Assembly: GCA_039000515.1 (NCBI GenBank) | Contig: JBCFYV010011164.1 | Span: forward strand, 31,507,433-31,571,432 | Source: Timema cristinae | Lineage: Eukaryota; Arthropoda; Insecta; Phasmatodea; Timematidae | Direction of reading: 5' to 3' | Length of the DNA: 64,000 bases | In this document: piece after piece, positions 32,364 through 43,719 of the stretch | Position numbering within the stretch: position 1 is the stretch's first letter | How the letters are laid out: every line of letters begins with the position of its first letter | Position numbers and translations under genes: made by a program | Notes under the pieces: model-generated | What the model was told of the DNA's origin: nothing | The model's input: only the letters and a program-made list of their open reading frames with translations | Database searches by the model: none

Positions 32364-32587
32364 CCAACTCATCGACAAGCTCAGGTATAGGAGGTCCAAC
32401 TCATCGACAAGCTCAGGTATAGGAGGTCCAAGTCATCGACAAGCTCAGGTATAGGAGGTCCAACTCATCGACAAGCTCAGGTATAGGAGGTCCAAGTCAT
32501 CGACAAGCTCAGGTATAGGAGGTCCAACTCATCGACAAGCTCAGGTATAGGAGGTCCAAGTCATCGACAAGCTCAGGTATAGGAGGG
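32364..32587 (+). repeat. 32-bp tandem repeat, seven units
   Basis: CCAACTCATCGACAAGCTCA..GGTATAGGAGGT repeats every 32 bases from 32364. Units 2-7 alternate CAACTC and CAAGTC, so the real unit is 64 bases. Half-related TCAAGTCATTGACAC sequences flank both sides. Confidence 0.97.
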
Positions 32588-32739
32588 TTAAGTCATTGAC
32601 ACGATAAAAAGTAAAAATACCACTTCAAATAAATATTAATGTGTGAAAATGTGTTTGTTTTTTACTGGGACTTAATTAAACAGGGAGAACGGGGGGCTAG
32701 CGTGGTGTTTATATAAAAAAAATAGGTGTGGTAGATAAT

Positions 32740-33500
32740 TTGTATTTGGCATACAGCTAGAAGGCTAACTCCAGATAATCATATTTGTATTAAAAATTCT
32801 AAAATTTCTAAGTAGCCTACGTTGTTTAAGTGGTGCCGTGAAAGGTTACAATTTCTGAAACTAATGGAAAAAACTACTTTTATGTGTGCTAAAAAAATGA
32901 AAACTCTGAACTAAGGTATAAAGACCACTCCAAATAATCATGAGATACTAAATATATTTAATATAGAAGATAGGGACGGGGAAAGGGGTTATGTAAATAA
33001 AACCTTTTAGGTGGGACAGAAAATGGAATATCACCAATAATATAGAGGGATTACTCAAATACAAAATAAGTGTTAAATATTTACTTTTTAGAAAAGATGC
33101 TGGTAAAATAGGGGGTTACAAAATTCCCTAAATTAAATAATAATTTACTTTTCAGAAGATTCAGATCTGTCCGGTGGGTATAAGAATCACCTCGATTCCC
33201 CATTAAGATCTTTAAATTTCAAAATGAAGAAGAGGTAAATGGGCAAGGGGGCTCCCCTCACGATTACAAAAACTAATATAAATAACACTTTACTTTTTTG
33301 GTGATGTAGACCTTCCTGGAGAACCGAATGACGTATGAACATATCAAATTTCAACATTGGAGTGCGGGAAATGGAAGAGATCGAAAATGATACAATTAAT
33401 ATAGAACACTACTTTCCAATGTTGTTTAAAATTGAAATTTGGTAAGAATGCAAATACACCATATAGTATAATCAAATCTTAAAAATTTCAAAATGGTAAT
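32740..33500 (-). repeat. Repeat K on the minus strand
   Basis: ACCACTCCAAATAATCATGA, 'AAATTGAAATTTGGTAAG', 'GGGGTTACAAAATTCCC'-type motifs are the complements of those at 9850-11320. Confidence 0.4.
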
Positions 33501-34078
33501 GGTTTCCGGGCACGTCAACACGACCGCAACTGGTTTTGAAGCAGGTCCTTCCCGCGCCATTACGCATGCTTGTCATGATTCCCTGCACTTTCTCTCTATT
33601 AGTTTCTCACTCTTAAATAAAACATAGGTGCCGGATCTATTCACTTGATAATTACAGAGAGTTGAACCGCGAAAAGAAAGAAAGAAAGATACTTAGCTAT
33701 TAAAGTGGCCATATTTTTTAGTTTCAAATCTGGGGAACTTGGCGCTTGTTGCCACTAGTGAAAACTCCTCATTTTGGGACGATTTGTTTAAATTTTAAGC
33801 TAAAATACATTAAATTTAAGCTAATAAACAAATGTATACACTAAAGAGACTTATTTACACGATTTCAAAAATAAATGACTTCTTAAGTTGAGGATGTAGG
33901 AGGGCGCGATAACAGGTGAATCTTAGTGCAGTTTTTATAACAAAACTTTTTTGTTTGTTTATATAAATCAAACATTTTTTCATGTAATCTATTCGAGGAG
34001 ATATTTAACCTGCACTTTCTGAACTGACTGATGATATCAGCACACGAGAATTTCTATGAGTGAGAGCAAAAGAACCTA
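33500..34078. other. Unannotated stretch
   Basis: Nothing recognised. Confidence 0.4.
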
Positions 34079-34079
34079 A

Positions 34080-34295
34080 AAAATGTTTCCAGGAAAGATA
34101 TTCTCATATACCTTCCAGGGTTCTTTTACATGCCAAAGCCGACTATGGACCGACGGCTTTACTTCCCTTCTGAAGGAAGTTTTCTAGGGATTTTTATCAC
34201 TCAAGAATAATCTGTCGATCCCGGCTGGTTTTGAACCCACTAGCATTGATTGGATCGTGAAACAGGCACTTTACCCCAAGACCACAGAGGAGAAC
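34080..34295 (-). mobile_element. SINE with another tRNA-like head and a conserved-looking core
   Basis: Minus strand: 'CTGTGGTCTTGGGGTAAAGTG' (box A-like), 'GTGGGTTCAAAACC' (box B), 'AGCCGGGATCGACAG'. The core on the plus strand reads 'GGGTTCTTTTACATGCC', 'GACTATGGACCGACGG', 'CTTCCCTTCTGAAGGA', reminiscent of a core segment shared by many invertebrate SINEs (TTCTTTTACGTGCC..). Single copy in the window. Confidence 0.5.
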
Positions 34296-34571
34296 AAAAA
34301 ATATTCCCTCAGTATAAACCGAGCTTAGTTTTATTCATATGGTGACCTCGTATCTGTCAAAGATGTCTTGGAATTTAATGACAGTTTTTTTATCTTTTTT
34401 AAAAAGTGTATCTAATGCCGCTATGCAAATGACATGTCCAAGAACGGTTGATATTAACATGTGTAGAAAATTAGACTTGGCACTGAAGCAATCTTTTATT
34501 TATTTTGATAAAACTTTTTTGCTATAAAAACCTTTAAAAACACTAGCCTTACGTCCTCACCTGTGCTTGTG

Positions 34572-34700
34572 GTCACGGGGTCTAAGGCACCAGTCTTTCA
34601 ATAAGTGACTTGATGATGGTGACATGGAGGTTTAGGTTCGAATCCCATTTGAGTGCATACGGTGGTTTACCAGATGCAATTTATAATTTTGATTTTCCCC
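34572..34700 (+). mobile_element. SINE A, 3'-truncated
   Basis: 'CTTGTGGTCACGGGGTCTAAG', 'AGGTTCGAATCCCATTTGAG', 'GCATACGGTGGTTTACC'; body lost. Confidence 0.65.
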
Positions 34701-34737
34701 ATCATGGCCCTTTTTTATTAAGTTGATGATCACCTTT

Positions 34738-34900
34738 GTACACCACGTCTTACTAACTGCTCGTGATACCCGCATGTTTACACTAATGACTTCGGAATGA
34801 AGAAGGTATAAATTAGGGGAATGTATTAGTAATTTTGTGTAGAGGGAGTAGGAAAACATTTATGAAAAACAACTTTCACTACACCCGATCTGGATTCCTA
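34738..34900 (-). mobile_element. SINE D
   Basis: 'CACCACGTCTTACTAACTGC' tail side, 'TTTACACTAATGACTTCGG', 'CACTACACCCGATCTGGATTC'; head missing. Confidence 0.6.
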
Positions 34901-35028
34901 CATTATTGAAAGTACTACAGTCCTATTTTTGTAGGAAGAATCTTTTAAAATATACAAATATAATTATTTGCTGTCAATAATGATAACATTTTACTATACT
35001 TTAGTTTTATTTTATTGGAATTAATAAA

Positions 35029-35029
35029 A

Positions 35030-35058
<29 letters not shown>
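35029..35058. repeat. (AT)n microsatellite
   Basis: About 13 AT units. Confidence 0.9.
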
Positions 35059-35061
<3 letters not shown>

Positions 35062-35150
35062 AGTGGTAGCTGGAAGATCACATGACTTGTATAAAAACGT
35101 GAAAGTAAATCTCGTAACATATCTAGCTGTTAGATAAAGGCCCTTCCTGT
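35052..35150 (-). repeat. Repeat G fragment
   Basis: On the minus strand: 'GGAAGGGCCTTTATCTAACAG', 'GAGATTTACTTTCACG', 'CAAGTCATGTGATC', the G order with the same spacing as 57258. Confidence 0.55.
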
Positions 35151-35182
35151 GAAAACTGGACTGTAATAAAATATATTTTTTT

Positions 35183-35418
35183 CACCACGTGTCTTATTAC
35201 GTGTTTGGGCTGTACGCATCTGTACTAATAAAGCTAATTTTCTAGGGATGAGGAATGTTAAATATAAGGATATGTAACCGCATTTACGTGGAGTGATAGT
35301 ATAAATACATTTAGAAAAAAAACTCCCTCAGTACACCCGGTTGGGATTCGAAACTCGATCTTCCAGTCCAGTCTATTGTAAAAGTGATGCCTTATATAGA
35401 CCACTGAAGCTGGTTGAT
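35183..35418 (-). mobile_element. SINE A
   Basis: 'CACCACGTGTCTTATTACG', 'CGCATTTACGTGGAG', 'GGTTGGGATTCGAAACTCG', 'AGACCACTGAAGCTGG'. Confidence 0.75.
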
Positions 35419-35419
35419 A

Positions 35420-36490
35420 GTCTATTGTTTAGTGGTTAGTGGGACATTTGTTTGATAAAGTTAGTTTTGAGGTTTTATGTTGATACAGCTCTAGAAAATG
35501 TACATCAAAACATCACAATTTAAAAATTATGATAGAAAAATTGGTCACACGAATGAAAACACTTTGAACAATAAGAGTTTGGCATTCTTTGTGAGGGGGG
35601 AGGCATTAGATGTGCTTAACATATGAAAGTGTTTTAGAGACGCAACATAGAGTACCAGGTAGTCCCTTAATTACTCATCCCACGAGTAATTATTTTAAAT
35701 CGCGCTTCTCCTCACTCTCACAGGACGCGGAATTAAAACTGTATATGATGAGCGTAGTGGAGCCTCATTAACATGCGCATGCGTACAAAGAGAGCTATCA
35801 AGAGGTGAATAGGCCCATACACACATTCCTTACACATGTCTCGTACACGATGTTAATGATGGGAAGAGGCTTGTGCGAGAGAGTAGTGGGAATTCTAGTC
35901 GTGGGTGTGTGATCGTATTTTTACTATCATAAAAAAAAGGGGGGGAAAGGGGCTCGAAGCAACATTTCATTATTGAAGCCCAAACCTTCTTCCCCCCTCT
36001 CCCACTTGGTAGCCCAAGTTTCCTCTCAATTAACATTTGACACAAAGAAAGTTGAAGATATCTCTTCCGACATATTTTGAACTTGAGAATCCATGAAAAT
36101 CTTGGTGCGAACGCACTCTCATACATACATACATACATAATGCGCGTGTTTAATTTTGTTCGTGGAAATGGTTATGAAGCGTGCTATTTTATTTATAAGG
36201 TATGGATACTAAGCGTACACAAATTAAAAAGGTGTGTGACGTAGGCAGCTATAGTTGCTACGCAAAAGGAATTACTAATACTAGCATAAAAAGTGCAGCT
36301 GAAAGGTTTGAATATCTACACAGTACTTCAAATAATGTCACGGTTACAGAAATATTGGTCGAATTTAGTGCAAGAGGCATTTGTTAGGTATTCAATGTTA
36401 TAATAGCAATAAATTTGTGCAGTTGCAGCTACTTCAATTACATCTCATCCACAGCTAATGTTAGTACGATCATTCTTTAGGCATTCACGG
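35420..36490. other. Unannotated stretch
   Basis: Unique-looking, includes ACATGCGCATGCGT at 35771 and a (CATA)n run 36120-36139. Open frames of 102 codons (minus, 35830) and 61 codons (plus, 36202) show no motifs. Confidence 0.35.
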
Positions 36491-36496
36491 TCAAGT

Positions 36497-36752
36497 ATTA
36501 TTATTATTAGCACCGCGTCTTACTACCCGTTCGGGTTATACGCTTATCTACTAATTACGCTAAAGGCTTTAGGGATTAAGGAGGTTGTATTCATAGGAAG
36601 TGTACCTGCATTTGCGTTGAGGTAGAGTGGAAAACTGGTTTAAAAACAACCTCTATACACCCGACCGAGATTCGAACATGGATCTTCCAGTCATCGGCAG
36701 TCTAGTCTACTGAGAGAGTAGCCCGTTAGACCACGCGGCCACCTAAGTGAGT
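36497..36752 (-). mobile_element. SINE A, near full length
   Basis: (ATT)n tail, 'GCACCGCGTCTTACTACCCG', 'CTGCATTTGCGTTGAGG', 'CCGAGATTCGAACATGG', 'TTAGACCACGCGGCCACC'. A well-preserved copy. Confidence 0.88.
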
Positions 36753-37094
36753 GAATAAGCGTTTAGAATGTATAGAAAGTAGACTACATGTATAAGTCTT
36801 ATTGACGAAATATCATTTTATTTATCTTCTATGTTTTAATATACATAGTATATTTAAAGTGGCAGCCATAGAACACATTAAAAAAGAGTTTCCACTATCT
36901 AAACTGTCAAATTAAGGTAACTAAATAGCGTTCGGACCATAGTTCTTGCTTTAAAATGCACGTGTTTTGTAGAGCTGTAATGAGCCATCATATATTTACA
37001 TATAATTATATATTTAGATGCCAGTTTCTACATTCAACTCGGTACGCTAACACTAAGATGCTCTCACTTGGTGCCAGTGGTTTTTTTTTCCTCC

Positions 37095-37319
37095 CATGCT
37101 CGATATGCCTTGCTACTACCACATTTACCCTAATAGGGTATGCACGAGGAAGATAATTACAATCTAGAGAAAATCAACAAATATTTGTGTGAAACGAAGG
37201 GGGAAAAAAACATTTAGGGAAACAAATCTTCCGAACACCCGATCTGGATTCGAGCCCCAACCTCTGCATCACCGGCGAACACAACTAAAGGTGACTTACG
37301 CCTTTGGCTTCGTGTCCAC
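37095..37319 (-). mobile_element. SINE D, abutting the 53-bp array
   Basis: 'CTGGATTCGAGCCCCAACC' box B region, 'CATCACCGGCGAACACAAC', 'GACTTACGCCTTTGGC', then the head ends 'TTCGTGTCCACC', which is also the start of the first array unit. Confidence 0.75.
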
Positions 37320-40077
37320 CACAGTTATAACACTGGAACCTTACTCCCATGTGATGTCTAATGGTCGTCCACCACAATTAAAACACTGGAACCTTACTCC
37401 CATGTGATGTCTAACGGTCGTCCACCACAGTTATAACACTGGAACCTTACTCCCATGTGATGTCTAACGGTCGTCCACCACAGTTATAACACTGGAACCT
37501 TACTCCCATGTGATGTCTAACGGTCGTCCACCACAATTATAACACTGGAACCTTACTCCCATGTGATGTCTAACGGTCGTCCACCACAATTATAACACTG
37601 GAACCTTACTCCCATGTGATGTCTAACGGTCGTCCACCACAGTTATAACACTGGAACCTTACTCCCATGTGATGTCTAACGGTCGTCCACCACAATTATA
37701 ACACTGGAACCTTACTCCCATGTGATGTCTAATGGTCGTCCACCACAATTATAACACTGGAACCTTACTCCCATGTGATGTCTAACGGTCGTCCACCACA
37801 ATTATAACACTGGAACCTTACTCCCATGTGATGTCTAATGGTCGTCCACCACAATTATAACACTGGAACCTTACTCCCATGTGATGTCTAACGGTCGTCC
37901 ACCACAATTATAACACTGGAACCTTACTCCCATGTGATGTCTAACGGTCGTCCACCACAGTTATAACACTGGAACCTTACTCCCATGTGATGTCTAATGG
38001 TCGTCCACCACAATTATAACACTGGAACCTTACTCCCATGTGATGTCTAACGGTCGTCCACCACAATTATAACACTGGAACCTTACTCCCATGTGATGTC
38101 TAACGGTCGTCCACCACAATTATAACACTGGAACCTTACTCCCATGTGATGTCTAACGGTCGTCCACCACAATTATAACACTGGAACCTTACTCCCATGT
38201 GATGTCTAACGGTCGTCCACCACAGTTATAACACTGGAACCTTACTCCCATGTGATGTCTAACGGTCGTCCACCACAATTATAACACTGGAACCTTACTC
38301 CCATGTGATGTCTAACGGTCGTCCACCACAATTATAACACTGGAACCTTACTCCCATGTGATGTCTAATGGTCGTCCACCACAATTATAACACTGGAACC
38401 TTACTCCCATGTGATGTCTAACGGTCGTCCACCACAATTATAACACTGGAACCTTACTCCCATGTGATGTCTAACGGTCGTCCACCACAATTATAACACT
38501 GGAACCTTACTCCCATGTGATGTCTAACGGTCGTCCACCACAGTTATAACACTGGAACCTTACTCCCATGTGATGTCTAACGGTCGTCCACCACAATTAT
38601 AACACTGGAACCTTACTCCCATGTGATGTCTAATGGTCGTCCACCACAATTATAACACTGGAACCTTACTCCCATGTGATGTCTAACGGTCGTCCACCAC
38701 AATTATAACACTGGAACCTTACTCCCATGTGATGTCTAATGGTCGTCCACCACAATTATAACACTGGAACCTTACTCCCATGTGATGTCTAACGGTCGTC
38801 CACCACAATTATAACACTGGAACCTTACTCCCATGTGATGTCTAACGGTCGTCCACCACAGTTATAACACTGGAACCTTACTCCCATGTGATGTCTAACG
38901 GTCGTCCACCACAATTATAACACTGGAACCTTACTCCCATGTGATGTCTAACGGTCGTCCACCACAGTTATAACACTGGAACCTTACTCCCATGTGATGT
39001 CTAATGGTCGTCCACCACAGTTATAACACTGGAACCTTACTCCCATGTGATGTCTAACGGTCGTCCACCACAATTATAACACTGGAACCTTACTCCCATG
39101 TGATGTCTAACGGTCGTCCACCACAGTTATAACACTGGAACCTTACTCCCATGTGATGTCTAATGGTCGTCCACCACAATTATAACACAGGAACCTTACT
39201 CCCATGTGATGTCTAACGGTCGTCCACCACAATTATAACACTGGAACCTTACTCCCATGTGATGTCTAACGTTCGTCCACCACAATTATAACACTGGAAC
39301 CTTACTCCCATGTGATGTCTAACGGTCATCCACCACAGTTATAACACTGGAACCTTACTCCCATGTGATGTCTAACGGTCGTCCACCACAATTATAACAC
39401 TGGAACCTTACTCCCATGTGATGTCTAACGGTCGTCCACCACAATTATAACACTGGAACCTTACTCCCATGTGATGTCTAACGGTCGTCCACCACGATTA
39501 TAACACTGGAACCTTACTCCCATGTGATGTCTAACGGTCGTCCACCACAATTATAACACTGGAACCTTACTCCCATGTGATGTCTAACGGTCGTCCACCA
39601 CAATTATAACACTGGAACCTTACTCCCATGTGATGTCTAATGGTCGTCCACCACAGTTATAACACTGGAACCTTACTCCCATGTGATGTCTAACGGTCGT
39701 CCACCACAATTATAACACTGGAACCTTACTCCCATGTGATGTCTAACGGTCGTCCACCACAGTTATAACACTGGAACCTTACTCCCATGTGATGTCTAAC
39801 GGTCGTCCACCACAATTATAACACTGGAACCTTACTCCCATGTGATGTCTAACGGTCGTCCACCACAATTATAACACTGGAACCTTACTCCCATGTGATG
39901 TCTAACGGTCGTCCACCACAATTATAACACTGGAACCTTACTCCCATGTGATGTCTAACGGTCGTCCACCACAATTATAACACTGGAACCTTACTCCCAT
40001 GTGATGTCTAACGGTCGTCCACCACAATTATAACACTGGAACCTTACTCCCATGTGATGTCTAATGGTCGTCCACCC
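37310..40077 (+). repeat. 53-bp satellite array, ~52 units with no indel
   Basis: GGTCGTCCACCACAATTATA.. recurs every 53 bases: starts at 37363 and 40066 are exactly 51 periods apart. Nearly all variation is at two sites, A/G in CACA(A/G)TTAT and C/T in CTAA(C/T)GG, with a few private changes (AAAAC at 37380, ACACAG at 39188, GTTCG at 39270, CACGATT at 39495). Units are contiguous, so this is not a CRISPR array. No frame is conserved. Confidence 0.98.
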
Positions 40078-40415
40078 ATTTAGCTCCCTGGTACCAAGTG
40101 TACTTTTTATATCAGTTTCTACAAAAGCGGACCTTAGCGTCTTGTAGATTATTGAACAATTAAACTAATTACTTTAGTCACACTATTTTGTGTATGAAAT
40201 ATCAAATATGAGTCTGATATGTAATTAATTATTATAAAAGGTGCCTCGCATTTCCTATAGCAGCGAACGTGAGGATTAGTACAAGCATTCGTTGCGGAAG
40301 TGACGCACATGTATAATTGATAAACCACATAATATAAATATTCGAAGAGAGAGCCATCCATACAGTGAAAAGTTTCTGGAAACTCACTACATCCAAACAT
40401 AATATGTTCTTCCGC
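40078..40415. other. Unannotated stretch
   Basis: CTGGTACCAAGTG at 40088-40100 is nearly the reverse complement of CACTTGGTGCCAG at 37065. Nothing else recognised. Confidence 0.35.
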
Positions 40416-40416
40416 A

Positions 40417-40545
40417 CTGGTGGGCTTATGGACAAAGGCGTCATTCTGCTCTGGTTTGGTTTGCCGGTGACTTGTAGGTCTCGGTTCAAATCTAGGCCCA
40501 ATTAACCGATTTGGTTTTCCTCTCTCTCCGTATTTATCTTTATCT
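40417..40545 (+). mobile_element. SINE D, 3'-truncated
   Basis: 'ACTGGTGGGCTTATGGAC', 'GGTTTGCCGGTGAC', 'CGGTTCAAATCTAGGCCC', then runs into a CT-rich tract (40517-40670). Confidence 0.7.
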
Positions 40546-40670
40546 GTGTTCTATTTCTGTCTCTTCCACTCTGTCAATTTCTTTGTTCCATTCTGATGTT
40601 CTATCTATTTCTCGTTCTTTCTTTTTTCTATTTGTCTGTCTTTCTCTATCTTTCTGTTTCTCTCTCTATC
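40517..40670 (+). repeat. CT-rich low-complexity tract
   Basis: TCTTTCT/TCTGTCT-type imperfect pyrimidine repeats replacing the missing body of the SINE. Confidence 0.8.
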
Positions 40671-40904
40671 ATAAATATATTGATATAACTGACACGGGGG
40701 GTCGTTATAATATGTGTGAATGTTGTTGGTCCCCTCCCTAATCCCTACCCTCGCTGTTATACTCTATTCTCGAGCACGCGGAACGGGTAAGAGTGAAAGG
40801 CCGGGAGGCAGTCAGCGTGAGAAGAGAGTAATTACATACATTACATAGGTGCAAAAACACGGACATATAGATCATCAAAAATTTGTTTCTGGCCACAGTC
40901 TTCT

Positions 40905-41430
40905 TTATGTTCTCTTCCTTCGACCACGACGCTGGAATGAGCCTCTTGATACGCCGCCACCGCCCCTCGAAGGCGGTGCACTGAAGACTGGTGCTGCAGG
41001 AGGTGAAACCCGACTCCGGCTGCAGCGATGGCTGTGGGCCAGCCTTTGGTGAGTGCGATACACAGTGTTGATCCTACGGATGATTATCTGTCGCGTGGTC
41101 CTGGGTAGATCACTGTAGTTAGCCGCAACCGCAAGTAGGAAGTTGTCCTGGTGCCTATCTCGGCCTAGGGGGAGTTCCACCACCTTGGCCTTTAGAGCTA
41201 ATGCAACTCTGTGTGCTGCAGGCTCCTCCACTTCGAGTAGAGGAGTTTCAGGGGACAGTAGAGACGCCCAAGCCTCTCTCGTAGGTGCCGATGGTGCTGC
41301 CCGCTGAGTTTGACCTGCCTCAGGTCTGACCATTCTGTCGAGAAGATCCTTGATATCCCGGAATCTGTCTGGGATAACTCCTGGATTGCTGCCATTATCT
41401 GCAAGTGGCCATCACATGGCATTGAGGACT
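40905..41430 (-). pseudogene. BESS-like coding fragment, probably broken
   Basis: A GC-rich minus-strand frame (142 codons from ATG 41333 to a stop near 40905) can be read upstream without ATG to ~41413. Around residues 58-95 the pattern DNFL..VAANYSDLPR..RQIIIRRI resembles the BESS motif that follows MADF domains in insect regulators and Harbinger-associated proteins. Pro- and Arg-rich tail follows. A second overlapping frame upstream (41198-41422, starting MPCDGHLQIM) could be the same protein after a frameshift or a spliced exon; CTTGCAG at ~41410 could serve as acceptor. Identity is tentative. Confidence 0.3.
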
Positions 41431-41636
41431 CTAGCTCTTCATCCTTTCAGAATTGCACAACCTTGCACGGGCTTGTGGCAGGACTGAAGGACCGCAGTCT
41501 GGACGGTGGGATAGCTCACTCGCCTTGTGCGACGAATGAGGGTGACTGCGTTAGTGTCCTTGATCCAGGTGATCCTGACCCTTGACGGGTGCTGATCCCT
41601 AAAGTATTATTATTCTGATCAAAAATATGTTTTTTA

Positions 41637-42460
41637 CTTTCTCGCTATCTTACAGGTAGAGAAGTATTGTGATCGTCAAAAAAATCTAAATCGAGATTTT
41701 GATGAATCTCGACGTTTCATAACCCCCCGAATCCGAAAGTGTTTTTTGAATTTCCGTCTGTCTGTCTGTCTGTACCTCCAACTAGAGCCTAAACTATTTT
41801 ACCGATCAGGCTGAAACTTGGTATCTAGGGTTTTCATAGGGTTGCCCCGAGGGGTTTTTGGGATTGAATATCTAACCCTAAAACTACGGGTAGTTTACTG
41901 ATGGGCAAAAAGAGAAAGTCGATTTTCTTAAAGTCAGCCTTAACGATGTTGATTAAAATTCGTATCTAGTCATTGATTAAGATTATAAATAAACTGGCTA
42001 TTTTCATTTTCCCGTGAAAATGACTTTTAGGGTACTTTACAGAAGCGTTAATTTACGTATCTCCGCAACTATTTGAGATACTAAATTATTATTATTATTA
42101 TTATTTAGCACCACGTCTTACTCCCTCGTTTGGGTTATACGCTTTAAGCATTAATAACGCTAATGGATTGGAATCGGGAAGGTTGAATTAGAGGAAGTGA
42201 ACCTGCATTTGCGTGGAGGGAGAGTGGAAAACCATTTAGGAAAAAAAACTTCACCCGACCGAGATTCGAACCTCGATCTCCCCGTCCTCGGTGGTCGAGC
42301 GCTACACGACTAGCGCGTTAGTCAACTACGCCACCGAGGAGGGTGAGATACTCAATAACTTATCATTCCAAAATTGTAGTTCTATTAAAAATTAAAAATA
42401 AACTTTTAATGGAATATATTTTTATAAAACCAACTGTTTCTTAGATATTGGCAAATATAT
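41637..42460 (+). mobile_element. Repeat J, copy 3, carrying a SINE insertion
   Basis: Best kept J start: 'TTACTTTCTCGCTATCTTAC', 'AGGTAGAGAAGTATTGTGATC', 'GACGTTTCATAACCCCCCGA', (CTGT)n, 'GGTATCTAGGGTTTTCATAG', 'ACTTTTAGGGTACTTTACAG'. It is split at 42087 by a SINE and resumes at 42344. Confidence 0.75.
42087..42343 (-). mobile_element. SINE A (A2 head) inserted in repeat J
   Basis: Minus strand, (ATT)n tail first; head contains 'CGAGCGCTACACGACTAGCG', the A2 variant also seen at 61841. Flanks TGAGATACTAAAT and TGAGATACTCAAT (42074, 42344) form a 13-base duplication with one mismatch, and J copies have this motif once. Confidence 0.88.
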
Positions 42461-42647
42461 GAAAGTTGTTTTAGTTAAATTAGTTTAAAAAATACTTGAA
42501 AAATATTGAATTATACGTTCTGCCTTTATATATATATATATATAGACACACACATTTACACTCGTGTACCAAGGTTCTTTTCTCGAAATTAATTAAGGAA
42601 ACTTCTAATGAAAATAACAATAACTATCTCAGAACAATTAGCGTATT

Positions 42648-42893
42648 CGGTGGCTATATGGTCTAAGCCCTAAGGCGTCACTCTAGTAGACTAGACTGCC
42701 AATCAAAGGGAGATTGGAATTTGAATCCGGTCGGATGTACTGAGGGCAGTTTTTTCAAAATGGTTCCCTACTCTCCCTCCACACAAATGCGAGCACACTT
42801 CTAAATTCAACCTTTCTCATCTCTAATTAACTATAATAATAAGTATATAATCGTATAACCTGAATAGGTAGTAAGACGTGGTGCTAAAAAACC
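42648..42893 (+). mobile_element. SINE A with 9-base duplication
   Basis: 'CGGTGGCTATATGGTCTAAG', 'GAATTTGAATCCGGTCGG', 'CACACAAATGCGAGCACAC', tail 'GGTAGTAAGACGTGGTGCTA'. TAGCGTATT flanks both sides (42639-42647, 42894-42902). Confidence 0.88.
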
Positions 42894-43125
42894 TAGCGTA
42901 TTAGACAATTAAAAAAGCTAAGTTTTCACTCATTTTTGGAGGTACTTAGTTGTTAAATTTGTCAACAAAAAATCTATCAAAAAGTTTTTATCAATTAAAA
43001 CGTTAGTGGAAATTCAGGACCAGTGAACCCTATTAATTATATTTAAATCATGAACGAAATTATTCCCAACACAATATAAGTTTATTTTCTTTATTTTTTT
43101 TTTCCTTTTTCATTTGTTTAATTAA

Positions 43126-43487
43126 GGTGGTAGTGTCGGAAACGAGTGAAAAGGTCAGCGTTTTTTAAGTTTTTATATCAAAACTTTTTTTTGGCCAAAA
43201 TAAATATAGAAACCGTTTAATTTTCTTGACATGGTGACCTCAACAGTTGTTGAATTTGTCGTGAACATAGTGGCAAACTCTTTAAATGAAGATAAAAAGT
43301 TGTCATTCATTTCTAGGACAACCTTGAGAGATATTCAAAAACTGTAGAGGTCACCATGTTAAGAAAATTAAAACTCTATGTTTATACTGTAGCAGTACTT
43401 AATTTAATTTTGGCTTGACAATGATTTTGTACAACAACAAAAACGGCAAAAATCACTTATCTTTTTTGCATTCCCTACACTCGCATC
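43126..43487. mobile_element. TTAA-flanked foldback element, diverged copy
   Basis: TTAA at 43122-43125 and 43488-43491. Arms pair through the centre: 'TTTAATTTTCTTGACATGG', 'TGACCTCAACAGTTGTTGAA' against 'ATTCAAAAACTGTAGAGGTC', 'ACCATGTTAAGAAAATTAAA'. It shares CTCAACAGTTGTTGAAT, TTTGGCCAAAATAAAT and the layout with 45389-45771. 362 bases, no coding. Confidence 0.75.
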
Positions 43488-43719
43488 TTAAAAAATTCAC
43501 TTATTGATGTGCTTGGGTTGGAATACTTTCTTCAAGGCGCGTTCTCCTGTAAAAACATGACTGTAAAATACGACCCGCACCATCTTCAAATCACGAACAA
43601 GTTTTCAGGATTTCTATTTTTTTTTATATATATATTAGCAGCCACAATAATTGGCAGTCCACGCGGTACTGGCCAACTTTATTGATTTCACTAATTAATT
43701 AGGTGCAATACCCTCCATT

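Noticed and set aside
37189..37407. 72-codon frame at the start of the 53-bp array
   Set aside because: It reads through SINE D into the satellite; 53 is not a multiple of three, so no frame persists.
40511..40741. 76-codon Ser/Leu/Phe-rich frame
   Set aside because: Translation of a CT-rich low-complexity tract.
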